Positions 1-10,455 of a stretch of 64,000 bases of DNA are shown here, in pieces; positions within the stretch are counted from its first letter, which is position 1, and each line of letters begins with the position of its first letter. Under the pieces are notes generated by a model, which saw only the letters and a list, made by a program, of their open reading frames with translations, was not told the DNA's origin and made no database searches. This DNA comes from Eucalyptus grandis (lineage: Eukaryota > Streptophyta > Magnoliopsida > Myrtales > Myrtaceae). The position numbers and the translations under genes were made by a program. The stretch covers positions 1,426,001 to 1,490,000 of the forward strand of contig NC_052612.1 of the NCBI RefSeq assembly GCF_016545825.1, read 5' to 3'.

Positions 1-778
1 AATTTTGGGAACGTGGAAGTTCATTTGCTGCTTCTTTGTTCCTTGTACCCACAGGCAATACCCACAGGCAATGGAAGACTTATAGAATTAGAGTTAATTT
101 TGAGGTCAAGGATGGAAGATCAGAGAATGAAGATCAGGATTTAAGGTGATTTGAAAATTAGGTCAAGAGAATATTTGCATCTCATGTAGATTGGGAGGGA
201 CTTGAAGATCTTCATGGCCATTTTTGTTGGAGTTCTTACTTGATTTATGCAGCTCGCATTTTTTGAAGATCTACGCGCAAAGTCACTTTGGGCGAGGGTT
301 GTTGAGGGGTCCATGCAAGCTGGTGTCATCGCCGTCGATAGCCATACCGTTGCCTATACTCTTTTTTCTCTATCTATATATGTGTAAACGCACAGGCATT
401 TTAATGTTCAATGATAGAGGTATGCTATCTGAACAATGGATATCCATCCATGAGCAGCTATTATTGTCAATGTTTTAAATTTGACTATATGAGTCACAAT
501 CAATTGAATGGCTAAAGGGGCTCACAATCCCCACTCTTGCCGATTCGGTGAAAGTTCAATTTTACCACTTCGTCTTACCTTGGTTGTTGCGACCCATTTA
601 TCCATTTAATTTGACCATATGAGTCTCAATCAATTGATTGGCTAAAGGAGGTTCACAAGCCAATTCGTCTTGCTGATTCGGCAAGACGAATCGGCAAAAT
701 TGAACTTTCGCGGAATCGGCAGGAGAGCCATTCGATTGAAGTCCGCCCTATAAATGCCAGTGAGTCGCGACGCTCCGC
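1..778. other. Intergenic, no gene recognised
   Basis: No open frame here has recognisable family features. The only structure seen is the direct and inverted repeat at about 479-720, listed separately. Confidence 0.5.
479..720. repeat. Direct plus inverted repeat with short hairpin
   Basis: A block containing ATATGAGTC and CAATCAATTGA followed by TGGCTAAAG occurs near 485 and again near 615. Bases 539-578 and 681-720 are inverted copies, 34 of 40 matching by eye. Inside the right arm, 664-673 and 681-690 form a perfect 10-bp stem with a 7-base loop. This looks like a decayed foldback element. Confidence 0.6.
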
Positions 779-1090
779 TTGTCAATATTGTCTGTCCTTT
801 TTGGTCTACCCACGAAAGGAAAGACTAGAGAAAGACGCAGATTTAAGGAGGCTTTGTGTAAACGAGGATGCGCGCTCGTGTTGCTCCTACCCTCGTCTGC
901 CCTCATCGACGTCCCAGCTCCAGCCCGTGAGCGACGACGACGGCACTGCCCCCCACTCCCAACGCCTGCTCCTCACCGCCGCCGCCTTCTTTCTTCGGAC
1001 GAGCTGCTTTGCTATCCAAGCCGCGACGACCACCTCCAACAGCACTGCCCTCTCCTCCCACCGAACCCATCCGTCGTCATTCCTCTCGAC

Positions 1091-1110
1091 AAAAAAAAAA
1101 AAAAAAAAAA
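1091..1110. repeat. Poly(A) run
   Basis: About 20 consecutive A lie inside an otherwise CT-rich stretch. It could be the tail of an old retroposed fragment (780-1090). No diagnostic SINE boxes were found. Confidence 0.4.
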
Positions 1111-1205
1111 TGCTCCCTCAAATTTGGGATTCTGAAGCTGAGAGCCTCTTCTGTGCTGCATTTCTTTTCTAGGCCTTGATTTCTTTTGTTCTCTTTTTTT
1201 CGCTT

Positions 1206-1690
1206 CGCCCAGCCCAGCGGGAGGCCGTCGTGTCCATCGCCGAACCTAACGAGCTGCCGCTCCTTCCCACACCTCCAACTACCGGAGACGACGCGGTTGC
1301 TCTCTGTCCCAAGCCGCTGCTGTTGCATCATGATATCGAGCCTGTTTTCGTTCGGTCGGCGTCCCTCGTGGCTTCGTCTTGCATCGCTACCCCCGGCCGA
1401 AAGTCACTACCGAGACGAGATGAGAAGAGCCATGTCACAAACCGCCGCGTGCATCTCTCCGAACCACCACCGTGGCCATCCTTTGACAGGAAGGACCGTA
1501 CCGGTCATCCGTCTAGCCGATTCCGATGAAGTCCATCCTGTGAATTTAGGTAAAATCTCGTTCGAATTTGTTTGTGTTTTCGCATGTGATTTTGCACTCT
1601 GAGCAGAAATCCCCTTCGCTAAATCAATTTGCACACGCCTTCAGCTGCTGGATGATCTTTTTTCTTCTTCTTTTTCGTGTCTGTGTACGG
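1206..1690 (+). promoter_or_regulatory. 5' flank/leader of TIR gene copy 1, duplicated at copy 2
   Basis: This stretch aligns base for base over long runs with 18836-19330 upstream of TIR copy 2, for example a shared GCTGCCGCTCCTTCCCACAC. Both continue to a conserved segment just before the TIR start. Conservation upstream of the coding region shows that the two genes were duplicated with their leaders. No TATA box was assigned. Confidence 0.6.
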
Positions 1691-1882
1691 ACCGCTTACC
1701 ATTAACATACAATATATTCCCGTGGATCTCCGTCTTCATTGGAATATCGGTCATCTATGTGTGCTATGCCGTGGAAGCATTCCAAAAACCTCTGCTCACT
1801 TCCTAGCCAGGCCTCGCCACACCAAGTTACCAACCCTTTTTTCTCTTATGGGGGGAGAGAGAGAGGTCTGGAAGTCCCAGAT

Positions 1883-2347
1883 ATGGCACACTCAAAGGCC
1901 AGAGCATCAGAAATTCAGTACGATGTGTTTTTGAGTTTTAGTGGGGCCGATACTCGTTTTGACTTCACAGGCTTCCTCAATAGAGCCTTGAATAATGCCG
2001 GAATCCGCGTATTCATGGACAAAGATGCAATCAAGGTGGGTGATAAGATTGGTGAGACAATTTTACAAGCTATTGACAACTCCCAAATCTACATACCCAT
2101 CATCTCTCAAACTTATCTTGATCGCAAATGGTGTCTCGTTGAGCTTGAACGCATGATGAACAATGTATCTCAGTCAAAAGGTAGAAGAAAGATTTTCCCC
2201 ATCTTTTATGAAGTGAAACTTGGGGATGTTAAACATTGACTCCACGCCTGAAGAATCTTTCCTCCGAAGTAGAACACTCGAGGCATTCAAAGAGGCTCTT
2301 GGAAAGGTTGGTAAAATCAAGGGATGGAAGGTCAAGAAGCGACAAAG
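1883..2347 (+). pseudogene. TIR-domain resistance-like gene copy 1, exon 1 (frameshifted)
   Basis: Plant TIR domain. The start is the ATG at 1883, because the paralogue at 19485 has the matching M-x-x-ARASE opening. Visible motifs are YDVFLSFSGADTR, the DKDAIKVGDKIGETILQAI segment, YIPIISQTY, and the WCLVEL motif holding the glutamate that is catalytic for NAD+ cleavage in plant TIRs. The frame closes at 2239 because about one base is missing near 2233 relative to copy 2. Past the break, homology continues to a GT donor at 2348, matching exon 1 of L6-like TIR-NLR genes. No NB-ARC or LRR follows anywhere. The gene is also split by a MITE and a 9.7 kb transposon. Probably a pseudogene, though a single-base assembly error at 2233 cannot be excluded. 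The exon identity is secure; function is inferred from the family. Confidence 0.85.
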
Positions 2348-2924
2348 GTAAAACTACCTTTAAGATGCCTGTCTAATTCTTTTTTCTTTTTCTTCTTTGT
2401 TTTTTGTTGTTTTAGGCGATAAAACATTGCCCTATCAAATCATTTATTTTCTCCTTTTTTTAAATGCAAAATTTTGAAAACTACCTCCAACTGCAAGTGC
2501 TGCTCCTATTGAACTTTACATCATCTACTTGAGACATCTTTCCTAATATTTCAGTCAGCGGGGAATTTGTCATGGGTTTTGGGGTTTTTCAATTTGTCAT
2601 CACCAAATTGCAATGTTCAATGGATGACCTTGAATTTGTCTACATTTTCTCAGTTCCCAATTCTCCCTATTACGAGTGCTGAAAATCTTTTCCAGGCTTA
2701 GCTATAGATGCCGAAATTGATTGGGCATTATGTGGTAGTCACTTGGTAATTTTAGCGGTCGTGTAAACCACCACCTATAGAAAAACACATTCGATGAACT
2801 GAATTATACTAAATTAGCCTATACTTGTTATTCAGTGTATTTAGATATCCTTTGTAACCACGTGTGATGCATGGGTATGAATTAAATCTAATGAACTAAT
2901 GAAAGTGCTTTTGTGTATGGTAGC
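2348..2924 (+). other. Intron 1 of TIR copy 1
   Basis: AT-rich sequence that aligns with 19938-20500 of copy 2, including shared runs around CTACCTCCAACT and ATGACCTTGAATTTGTC. It begins with a GTAAAA donor. Confidence 0.6.
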
Positions 2925-3330
2925 CAAGTAGAAATTGTTGATTCGGTCGTTCAAAAGGTTTTGGAGGAGTTGGGTAGAAAAGATGAGTTACTAGCGCATG
3001 ACAAAATTTTTGGAACAGAAATTGATTTTTGGTCGAGAAATTGATTTCTCAATTTCTATTTCAGAAATTGATTTCTCAATTTCTATTTCAGAAATTGAGA
3101 AGTTAAAAGTTTTAATTTCTGATTTCTTTTTCAAATCTATTTCTGGAATAAAAATCTATTCCAGAAATAGAAAAATCAAATTGCGTTACCAAACGGATTT
3201 CTGTTCCAAGGGAACAAAGAAATAGAGAAGTATACATTTTATCATGCGCGCCCTAAGTATCGATTGAGCTTGATGACTTGACACAATCACTTAAAAGACT
3301 CTTTGAATCGCGCGGAGAGGGTATGATATC
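2925..3330 (+). pseudogene. TIR copy 1, second exon remnant, split by a MITE
   Basis: The left piece (about 2925-2991) encodes a stretch like DSVVQKVLEELGRKDELL, resembling the helical linker that follows TIR domains. It matches ESVVQKVSDELHKN in copy 2 (about 20520). Homology resumes after the MITE at 3256 with a segment like IDELDDLTQSLKRLFES, followed by a possible GT donor near 3318. Not translatable in one frame. Exon limits are approximate. Confidence 0.5.
2992..3255. mobile_element. hAT-like MITE, 264 bp
   Basis: Left end TAGCGCATGACAAAAT; right end reads (reverse complement) TAGGGCGCGCATGATAAAAT. The interior holds tandem copies of a CAGAAATTGATTTCTCAATT unit and a foldback around TCTATTTCTGGAATA. 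The segment is absent from the matching place in TIR copy 2, which marks it as an insertion. The superfamily is inferred from the terminal style. No clear target duplication was seen. Confidence 0.55.
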
Positions 3331-3584
3331 TTCTTCTTCGTCAATATACAATAGACATGCATGATGCTATAATTTGGTAAAACAAATTGCAAGAAGTTAA
3401 ATACTATTTTGAATTTTATGCGGACAAAATTAGAATTTTTAATCAATTAGTGTTCCTTCAACGTGTTCTTTTTAATTTGAAATGTTGTTTCCAATATATT
3501 AAATAAGCACACAAATGTAAGTATCATGAATTGTAAGTTTGAAATTTATTTCTTGCTGTATAATTCATTGTTGGACATTATATT

Positions 3585-4510
3585 GAGAAAGTATTGGGTG
3601 GTCTGGGAGCGCCATATCAACGTGGTCCTCGACCACTCACATGGCGCCATGTGGACAAGTGGCCCCCTTGTTGTTTTCTGCATTTTTTCTCTCTTTCTCC
3701 TCTCCGTAGCTTCTTCCTATCCTTTCCTAGCCTACGCACGTCGATTCTCCCCCTAGCCTGCACATTCTCGCAATGCATTTATTACGGCATCAAAGAAAGA
3801 AAGAGAAGTAGACGGTTTTCGTTCCTCTCCAGCAGCTGCAAACCCCATTTCTCTCTGTACTCGTTACTGCTTCGCCGTACGTCAAGCGGCCATAACCCCT
3901 GCCGTCGCCGACAAACCACACTACGGCCGCCCCTGCACTGGCGCTCACTCGCTTCTCTCTTCTCTCTTCTCTCTTCGTGCTCGTTGCTATTCCGACGTTC
4001 GTTCTGGCATTCGTGAAGTGGCCGTTTCCCTACCTAAGCCGACGAAGGAGGTGCCCTGCTCCGATGCTTACTCTCGAAGTCTCTTCTCTCACTGCGCTCG
4101 TTGCTGCTCTAGCGTTCGTGGAGCGGCCATTCCCCCACTGTTGTCGACGAAGCATGCGCCCCTGCTTCCGCGCTCACTTGCTTTCCGCGCTCGTTGCTGC
4201 TCCGTCATTTGTCGAGCAGCTGTTCCCCCGCCGTCGCCAACAAAGCACATTAAGGTCGTAATAATTGTGCTTCGTCGACCGACTGGAGGAGGAGGGAGGG
4301 CCGTTTCTTCTTGAGGCGAAGGGAGGAGAGCAGAGATTAGGCCGTGGTGGGGTGGGAGCGGAGCTAGAGGCACATGTCCTACCACTGCATGCTGCGAAGT
4401 CGGTCAGCGATTGGGCTCGGTGACTACGCATTGCTCTCACGACTCAAGCCCCAAGGGGAGGTCGTCGACTGGTCGAACTCCGTCATTCAAGGTGCGTTTG
4501 GGGCTTTCTT
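3585..4510. repeat. Left terminal inverted repeat of the Pack-MULE-like element
   Basis: Pairs with 12345-13272 in inverted orientation along nearly its whole length. Examples are the GCACATGTCCTACCACTGCA block near 4371 and its partner near 12471. Inside the arm, a unit of about 110-130 bp built on GCTCGTTGCT...TTCGT...GCGGCC is repeated about three times (about 3940-4250). Confidence 0.75.
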
Positions 4511-4670
4511 TTCTTCCCTTGTCTTCATCGCTATGTTCAATAGGATGAAGGTTTTCCATGGGCACGGTTGGTGTTCTCTGGTGTTGGGCTCTTCTGTGAA
4601 GTTCTGCACTGTTCTTTTTCTGTTGTTACGGCTAGAATTTTAACGTCTGTTTAATTGCTGTTATTGATAG

Positions 4671-4947
4671 GATCTATTGCAACTTATGCAAAACTGTACC
4701 CGACGGTGAAGCCTTACGAATATGGGTTTCGGGTTTAGAGTTTTCTTGCTGACATATCCTCGTGTAATGGTGTCCGGATATAGGACAAGGGAATTTATAC
4801 ATACAGCTGTTGCCTGCTTCTTCCTCATTGCACTAGGTGCTGGTGTTGGCCTGGCAGTAAATGTTTGCATTTTTCCCATCTGGGCTGGCGAGGACTTGCA
4901 TAAGCTAGTGGTTAAGAACTTCATGGGGGTTGCAACATCTTTGGAAG
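4671..4947 (+). pseudogene. Captured ALMT (aluminium-activated malate transporter) exon
   Basis: Encodes a recognisable internal exon of the ALMT anion-channel family. It runs from [19 protein letters not shown] through [28 protein letters not shown] and the family-typical [12 protein letters not shown] to VATSLEG. An AG acceptor precedes 4671 and a GT donor follows 4947, so both exon borders were captured. A 7-base duplication near 4729-4742 (GGGTTTC GGGTTT) breaks the frame, so the ATG at 4722 only opens a downstream fragment. The segment spans transmembrane helices of a tonoplast or plasma-membrane channel. As part of a transposon it is not a functional channel. It sits a few bases from the first NHX unit, giving a chimeric exon order. 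Confidence 0.85.
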
Positions 4948-4952
4948 GTTCA

Positions 4953-7084
4953 CCCTTGGTTTATAATTTTGTTTTCTAAAGATTTCTAAAAATTCTCTGA
5001 TTAGTTATTTTGTCTATTCTATTTTGCTGCAGACGCTGTCCACCTCGGATCATACGTCCGTGGTGTCCTTGAACCTGTTCGTGGCGCTCCACCTTGCTTG
5101 CATTGTGATCGGTCATCTCTTGGAAGAGAACCGGTGGATGAATGAGTCCATTACTACTCTGATGATCGTGAGTCCTCCGTCTCTTGCTCTGTTTCTTCCT
5201 GCAGAGTTGAGCTTGGATGTGGTACTAGTGGACTTGTTGTAGCCCAATTATATTCTTTGCCTGCGCAGATTTGAGTTTAGGGTCGTATCTTGAAAAATTG
5301 AGCTTCTGGCTTGCACCTTGCGTGTTGGCGTTACTTGTACATATGCAAACATTTCTTTTGGTCTTGTGCCAGAGGCTGATGGCTTTTGGTTTAATTCAAG
5401 TAGGTTGTTAGTAATTAGTTTCGAATTTTTTTGCAGGGATTATGTACCAGTATCGTTATTTTACTGACCACGGGAATGAAAAGCTCCCTTGGTTTATAAT
5501 TTTGTTTTCTAAAGATTTCTAAAAATTCTCTGATTAGTTATTTTGTCTATTCTATTTTGCTGCAGACGCTGTCCACCTCGGATCATACGTCCGTGGTGTC
5601 CTTGAACCTGTTCGTGGCGCTCCACCTTGCTTGCATTGTGATCGGTCATCTCTTGGAAGAGAACCGGTGGATGAATGAGTCCATTACTACTCTGATGATC
5701 GTGAGTCCTCCGTCTCTTGCTCTGTTTCTTCCTGCAGAGTTGAGCTTGGATGTGGTACTAGTGGACTTGTTGTAGCCCAATTATATTCTTTGCCTGCGCA
5801 GATTTGAGTTTAGGGTCGTATCTTGAAAAATTGAGCTTCTGGCTTGCACCTTGCGTGTTGGCGTTACTTGTACATGTGCAAACATTTCTTTTGGTCTTGT
5901 GCCAGAGGCTGATGGCTTTTGGTTTAATTCAAGTAGGTTGTTAGTAATTAGTTTCGAATTTTTTTGCAGGGATTATGTACCAGTATCGTTATTTTACTGA
6001 CCACGGGAATGAAAAGCTCCCTTGGTTTATAATTTTGTTTTCTAAAGATTTCTAAAAATTCTCTGATTAGTTATTTTGTCTATTCTATTTTGCTGCAGAC
6101 GCTGTCCACCTCGGATCATACGTCCGTGGTGTCCTTGAACCTGTTCGTGGCGCTCCACCTTGCTTGCATTGTGATCGGTCATCTCTTGGAAGAGAACCGG
6201 TGGATGAATGAGTCCATTACTACTCTGATGATCGTGAGTCCTCCGCCTCTTGCTCTGTTTCTTCCTGCAGAGTTGAGCTTGGATGTGGTACTAGTGGACT
6301 TGTTGTAGCCCAATTATATTCTTTGCCTGCGCAGATTTGAGTTTAGGGTCGTATCTTGAAAAATTGAGCTTCTGGCTTGCACCTTGCGTGTTGGCGTTAC
6401 TTGTACATGTGCAAACATTTCTTTTGGTCTTGTGCCAGAGGCTGATGGCTTTTGGTTTAATTCAAGTAGGTTGTTAGTAATTAGTTTCGAATTTTTTTGC
6501 AGGGATTATGTACCAGTATCGTTATTTTACTGACCACGGGAATGAAAAGCTCCCTTGGTTTATAATTTTGTTTTCTAAAGATTTCTAAAAATTCTCTGAT
6601 TAGTTATTTTGTCTATTCTATTTTGCTGCAGACGGTGTCCACCTCGGATCATACGTCCGTGGTGTCCTTGAACCTGTTCGTGGCGCTCCTCCTTGCTTGC
6701 ATTGTGATCGGTCATCTCTTGGAAGAGAACCGGTGGATGAATGAGTCCATTACTACTCTGATGATCGTGAGTCCTCCGTCTCTTGCTCAGTTTCTTCCTG
6801 CAGAGTTGAGCTTGGATGTGGTACTAGTGGACTTGTTGTAGCCCAATTATATTCTTTGCCTGCGCAGATTTGAGTTTAGGGTCGTATCTTGAAAAATTGA
6901 GCTTCTGGCTTGCACCTTGCGTGTTGGCGTTACTTGTACATGTGCAAACATTTCTTTTGGTCTTGTGCCAGAGGCTGAAGGCTTTTGGTTTAATTCAAGT
7001 AGGTTGTTAGTAATTAGTTTCGAATTTTTTTGCAGGGATTATGTACCGGTATCGTTATTTTACTGACCACGGGAATGAAAAGCT
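4953..7084 (+). repeat. Four tandem 533-bp units carrying NHX exon 1 and part of exon 2
   Basis: Units are 4953-5485, 5486-6018, 6019-6551 and 6552-7084, each exactly 533 bp with only scattered substitutions, mostly in the last copy. Each holds an acceptor, a 135-bp exon, a complete intron ending in TTGCAG, and the first 50 or so bases of the next exon. Sequence 3' of the array continues into the rest of that second exon, so the array grew from one original copy. Confidence 0.97.
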
Positions 7085-7832
7085 CCCATCTCTTAGTGTT
7101 TAGTGAAGAACTCTTCTTCATATATCTTCTGCCACCTATCATATTCAATGCGGGGTAAGTTAATTTCCAATTGGAGTGGTGAAGAACTTTTCTCAGATCA
7201 TCTTACACAGTAGCATTTAGGCGTCATTCTTTTTACGTGGTAACTTTTAGGCATCATTTGTTGCTACATGTTTGTTTTTTCGAATTTGTCTTCAGATACA
7301 AGTAACTCCACTGACTGAGATTGGGTTGGATTTTTCCATAATTGTAAAGAGTTCCTCGAACTGTAAACAGGCTTCGAAAGAATTCTGACATGGGCTTTAT
7401 AAACTGTGAGGGATAGACTATATAGATGGACAGAACACGATCATCGAAGGTTTGAATAATTTGATAGTCAGCAAAATGTCCATGTATATTAATCTGTTAT
7501 ACTTTACAAAATATAGAGTTGACTGACAAGTTGTATAATTTAATTTACTGTCTCATCTTTGAACTTTACAGGAAGGTTGCCTATATCTTCTAGGGTTGAA
7601 AGTGTTTTGACATTTTCTATGGGATTTATCTCCTTTCTATTTTCTAATCTCTGTTGAGTGAATAAATAATTTCTTAATAGGCTTCTGATATGGAGTTTTA
7701 ATAAGTTATTTATTGGTGCTAATCATCCTTTTCAGGTTTCAGGTGAAAAGAAGCAATTCTTTAGAAACTTTATGACCATCATGCTATTTGGCGCTATCGG
7801 TACCTTAGTTTGGTGCACTAGTATTTCACTAG
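5033..7832 (+). pseudogene. Captured NHX-type vacuolar Na+/H+ exchanger 5' exons
   Basis: Exon A (5033-5167, repeated at 5566, 6099 and 6632) reads TLSTSDHTSVV...ACIVIGHLLEENRWMNES, the start of plant class I NHX antiporters. Exon B (7036-7154) continues with GLCTSIVILLTTGMKSSHLL and ends LPPIIFNAG, which includes the amiloride-binding type FFIYLLPPI segment. Exon C (7736-7832) encodes FQVK then, after a one-base deletion near 7748, QFFRNFMTIMLFGAIGTL. Splice borders AG/GT are present on all of them. Only the first transmembrane region is present and the exchanger core is missing. No start codon lies in exon A. This is a transposon-captured fragment with no exchanger activity expected, though spliced transcripts remain possible. 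Confidence 0.9.
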
Positions 7833-8575
7833 GTAAGTCAAAGGATTTTACTTCCATTTTTTGGCTCGCCATGTCAAAGGATGATTGTGTATATTGCTTC
7901 TTATATTCTTCAATGCCTTGAAGATCTATTCCACTGATCTTTTTTCCTCAAAAGAAAATCCAAGCAGCATTTTGAACTGTTTCCAGGGTTCAATTCCGTG
8001 TTTAGGTCTTTGAATTACCGGTGATCAGTCGATGTTAGGTCTTTTTGGTTCTAATTTTCTGTGCCGTAATTTGCAATTCCTGATGTATGAATGATATTGA
8101 TATGGAATGCTACGGATTCAACAAAATGGCATAAACCGTTAGTCGATTGAGCACCATTGTTGATTAACATGCTATGAGAAAAAAAGTGGTGCTCATATTC
8201 AACTATGCTGAACAGAGGCCCTGAAGTTTTTATGCAACCAGTTGACTAACTTTTAAAAGATATTTTCGAGAGGCTGTATGTAATTTAGTTTTTCTCTTAT
8301 TAATATATAAGCATTCATGAATATAAGAACTTGCTAAAGGATTGAGAATTTTTATCAGAGGTGTCGGACTATTGTCATGCGCTGATGTATCGTTGTTATG
8401 AAGCAGATTAAGACAAGTAGACATGTGAGATCGATGCCTAGGCTTAGATAGTTCAATAGATTCGTTATTACAATTGTTAAGATATTGGAGTAGATGTTAC
8501 CGACTTCTATGTCCGTCAAAAGCTGGGTGACTTTGCATTGCCTTGATTGTCTGCATGTCTATCTTCCATTTGCAG
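7833..8575. other. No gene recognised (captured intron-like DNA)
   Basis: AT-rich sequence between the NHX and second ALMT pieces with no exon-like segment that I can identify. Confidence 0.4.
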
Positions 8576-8631
8576 GCTCCAGCTGAGCGAAGAGAGGTCT
8601 TTCGCAATGAGTTGCAGCGGGTGGGTACTCG
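8576..8631 (+). pseudogene. Second captured ALMT exon piece
   Basis: Directly after a TTTGCAG acceptor the frame reads APAERREVFRNELQRVGT. This resembles the conserved cytoplasmic segment (PAExRxxFxxELQRVG) of ALMT C-terminal halves. The likeness stops at 8631, where a short GGTACTCGAGAGA motif is repeated (8625, 8643 and, diverged, near 8748). With the exon at 4671 this suggests that an ALMT gene was captured and NHX sequence then lodged inside it. Confidence 0.65.
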
Positions 8632-9160
8632 AGAGAAAGTCAGGTACTCGAGAGAGGTCTTTGAGACTGGACTGTTGAGGAAGCCTTTCGACATCAAAGT
8701 GGACTGCTGGTGTCTGATGGCGGTTTATCTGAGTTAACGAAGCCAGGGTACTTGAGAGAAAGTTAGTCATGACTGGATCGGAGAAACGATCCCTGCTGGA
8801 CCTAAATTTAATATGAAAATGCAAGAAACGATAAATGAATCAGGAGCTTATCACAATGGCCTATGACCATCAAGATGTTGAAATATACTAAATTTTCTTA
8901 TGTATTCTATTTTTGCCGCTGTATTGCTTCCAGAATTGGCCGAGCAATAGTGTAGTTCTTATTTCCTTGTATTCGGGTGTACTGCTTCCCACAGAATATC
9001 TAACTCGTTTCACATCCGTGCAGGATACATCATAATAAAACATTTGAGTCGCGGATAGGCTTATTGGAACTAAAGCAGAATACAGAAAAAACATAAGGTA
9101 GGCAATTTTCCTGTAAAAGGAGTATTACTGACAGGTCGAAAGGCGGCCTTGTCAGGGGAT

Positions 9161-9457
9161 CTAAACAAGCAGGCGATAGGTTGGCACTGCTAACAAGTGA
9201 TTAGCTCTTGGAACTGATAAGTCGAACCTTTCGCTCATGTTGATATTGCTCGGCACCATGCCCTCGAGTAGTTCTCACTTGAAGCAATGCATTAATTGAG
9301 CCAGAACAAGCTTCACTTGTTTCAAGCCTAACTGAATTCTGGGGCACCCTTTACGTCCTGAACCGAAAGGAAGCAGCTTGAAATGTGCCTTTTCACATCT
9401 ATTCCATTGTTGGTGAATCTCTTGGGTACAAAGTCTTCGGCATTTTCTGATCACACA
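9161..9457 (-). pseudogene. Captured cytochrome P450 3' exon fragment, antisense
   Basis: On the minus strand the sequence reads [19 protein letters not shown], then after a one-base shift [12 protein letters not shown], the haem-binding loop with its cysteine. It continues through [38 protein letters not shown] and a terminal RLLV stop at 9163-9161. The C-terminal layout is that of the CYP71 clan, closest in feel to CYP736/CYP71 enzymes. The one-base deletion after DVK and a TGA in place of the usual TGG (Trp) after HCFK make it non-functional. Only about 95 residues of a 500-residue enzyme are present. It lies inside the transposon and opposes the ALMT/NHX pieces. Confidence 0.85.
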
Positions 9458-9489
9458 CTAAAAGATAGGTGCAAAAGCAATAATCGTGT

Positions 9490-10452
9490 TGCTTGAAGCA
9501 TGTGCAATTACCCACCAAAACCACATGTTTTCATCAAATTAGGATTTTTAACACATTATCTTATATACTTAATGAATTGCTCAACATAAAAACATATGCC
9601 TTCTTCATTATCATTCCACTATCAAGTTTCCCAAACATGGAAGATAAAAGAATTCTAACAAGCATAAAAAGCAATGACCATGATGCTATCTTTTGCCTCC
9701 TGACAAATTTTTGTGTGATCATGCATTATCTCCACCTTCAAAATCATTCAATTCATTCATCTTAGGAAGTTGAAAAGAATTAGATGACTCATGTACAAAG
9801 GAATAAATATAATTTGAGAAAAATGCACAATTTTCTAAACAATGGACATGCATAAATATTATCTCAAAAATGCAAGTCAACAAAAGTGAGACGACTAGTA
9901 CCTGACTCAAAATATTTCCATGGGATCTATTATGATACCCCAACATCAATTGATAAGAAAGCATTATCAATAAGCATTAAAATAGTTCACTAAAGATGAA
10001 ACAATACTGCAATATTAAATGATTTTCATAATAGGTACCTGACTAGTGAATGGGGAATATCCATTCATAATCTTTGGCGGCATGATTTATGATTGTTGCA
10101 TCTATATAAAAAAATGACCTCATTAATAAAATGTAATAAAATGCTTTCACGGGACATTAAATTTCAACCAAAAATGAAATTAGTAACCCAAACTACTATA
10201 TACCTGATTAGTGAACGGAAAAGGCTTCCAAATCATGGGTTACATGTGCAAGATGAGCAGTTTCAAGTTGCAAGCAAAGAACAAAAGGTTTTTAATATGT
10301 GCTTTTACAAGGAAAATAAAATTTCTTTCATTTTTTGAGAAAGCAAATATCTTTCACATAGTATAAGTTTAGAATTACCTCTAATTCAGCCATCGAATAA
10401 CCTTATATTGCGAATTTACGAGCGCAAAGGCTTTACTTGATCAAAAGGGATC
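9490..10452. repeat. AT-rich stretch with diverged repeats
   Basis: A phrase like GGTACCTGACTAGTGAAT recurs near 9898, 10036 and 10201 in degraded form. No gene recognised. It may be intron sequence of the captured P450. Confidence 0.35.
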
Positions 10453-10455
10453 TAA

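Noticed and set aside
1739..1882. N-terminal extension of TIR copy 1
   Set aside because: Upstream frame without an ATG at its start and not conserved in copy 2. The ATG at 1883 matches the paralogue.
4374..4643. 89-codon frame as an upstream ALMT exon
   Set aside because: Bases up to about 4510 pair with the right inverted arm (12345 onward), so this is transposon terminus rather than gene.
5024..6841. Four separate 72-codon genes
   Set aside because: They are tandem copies of one NHX exon running into intron, with a non-ATG start inside the acceptor.
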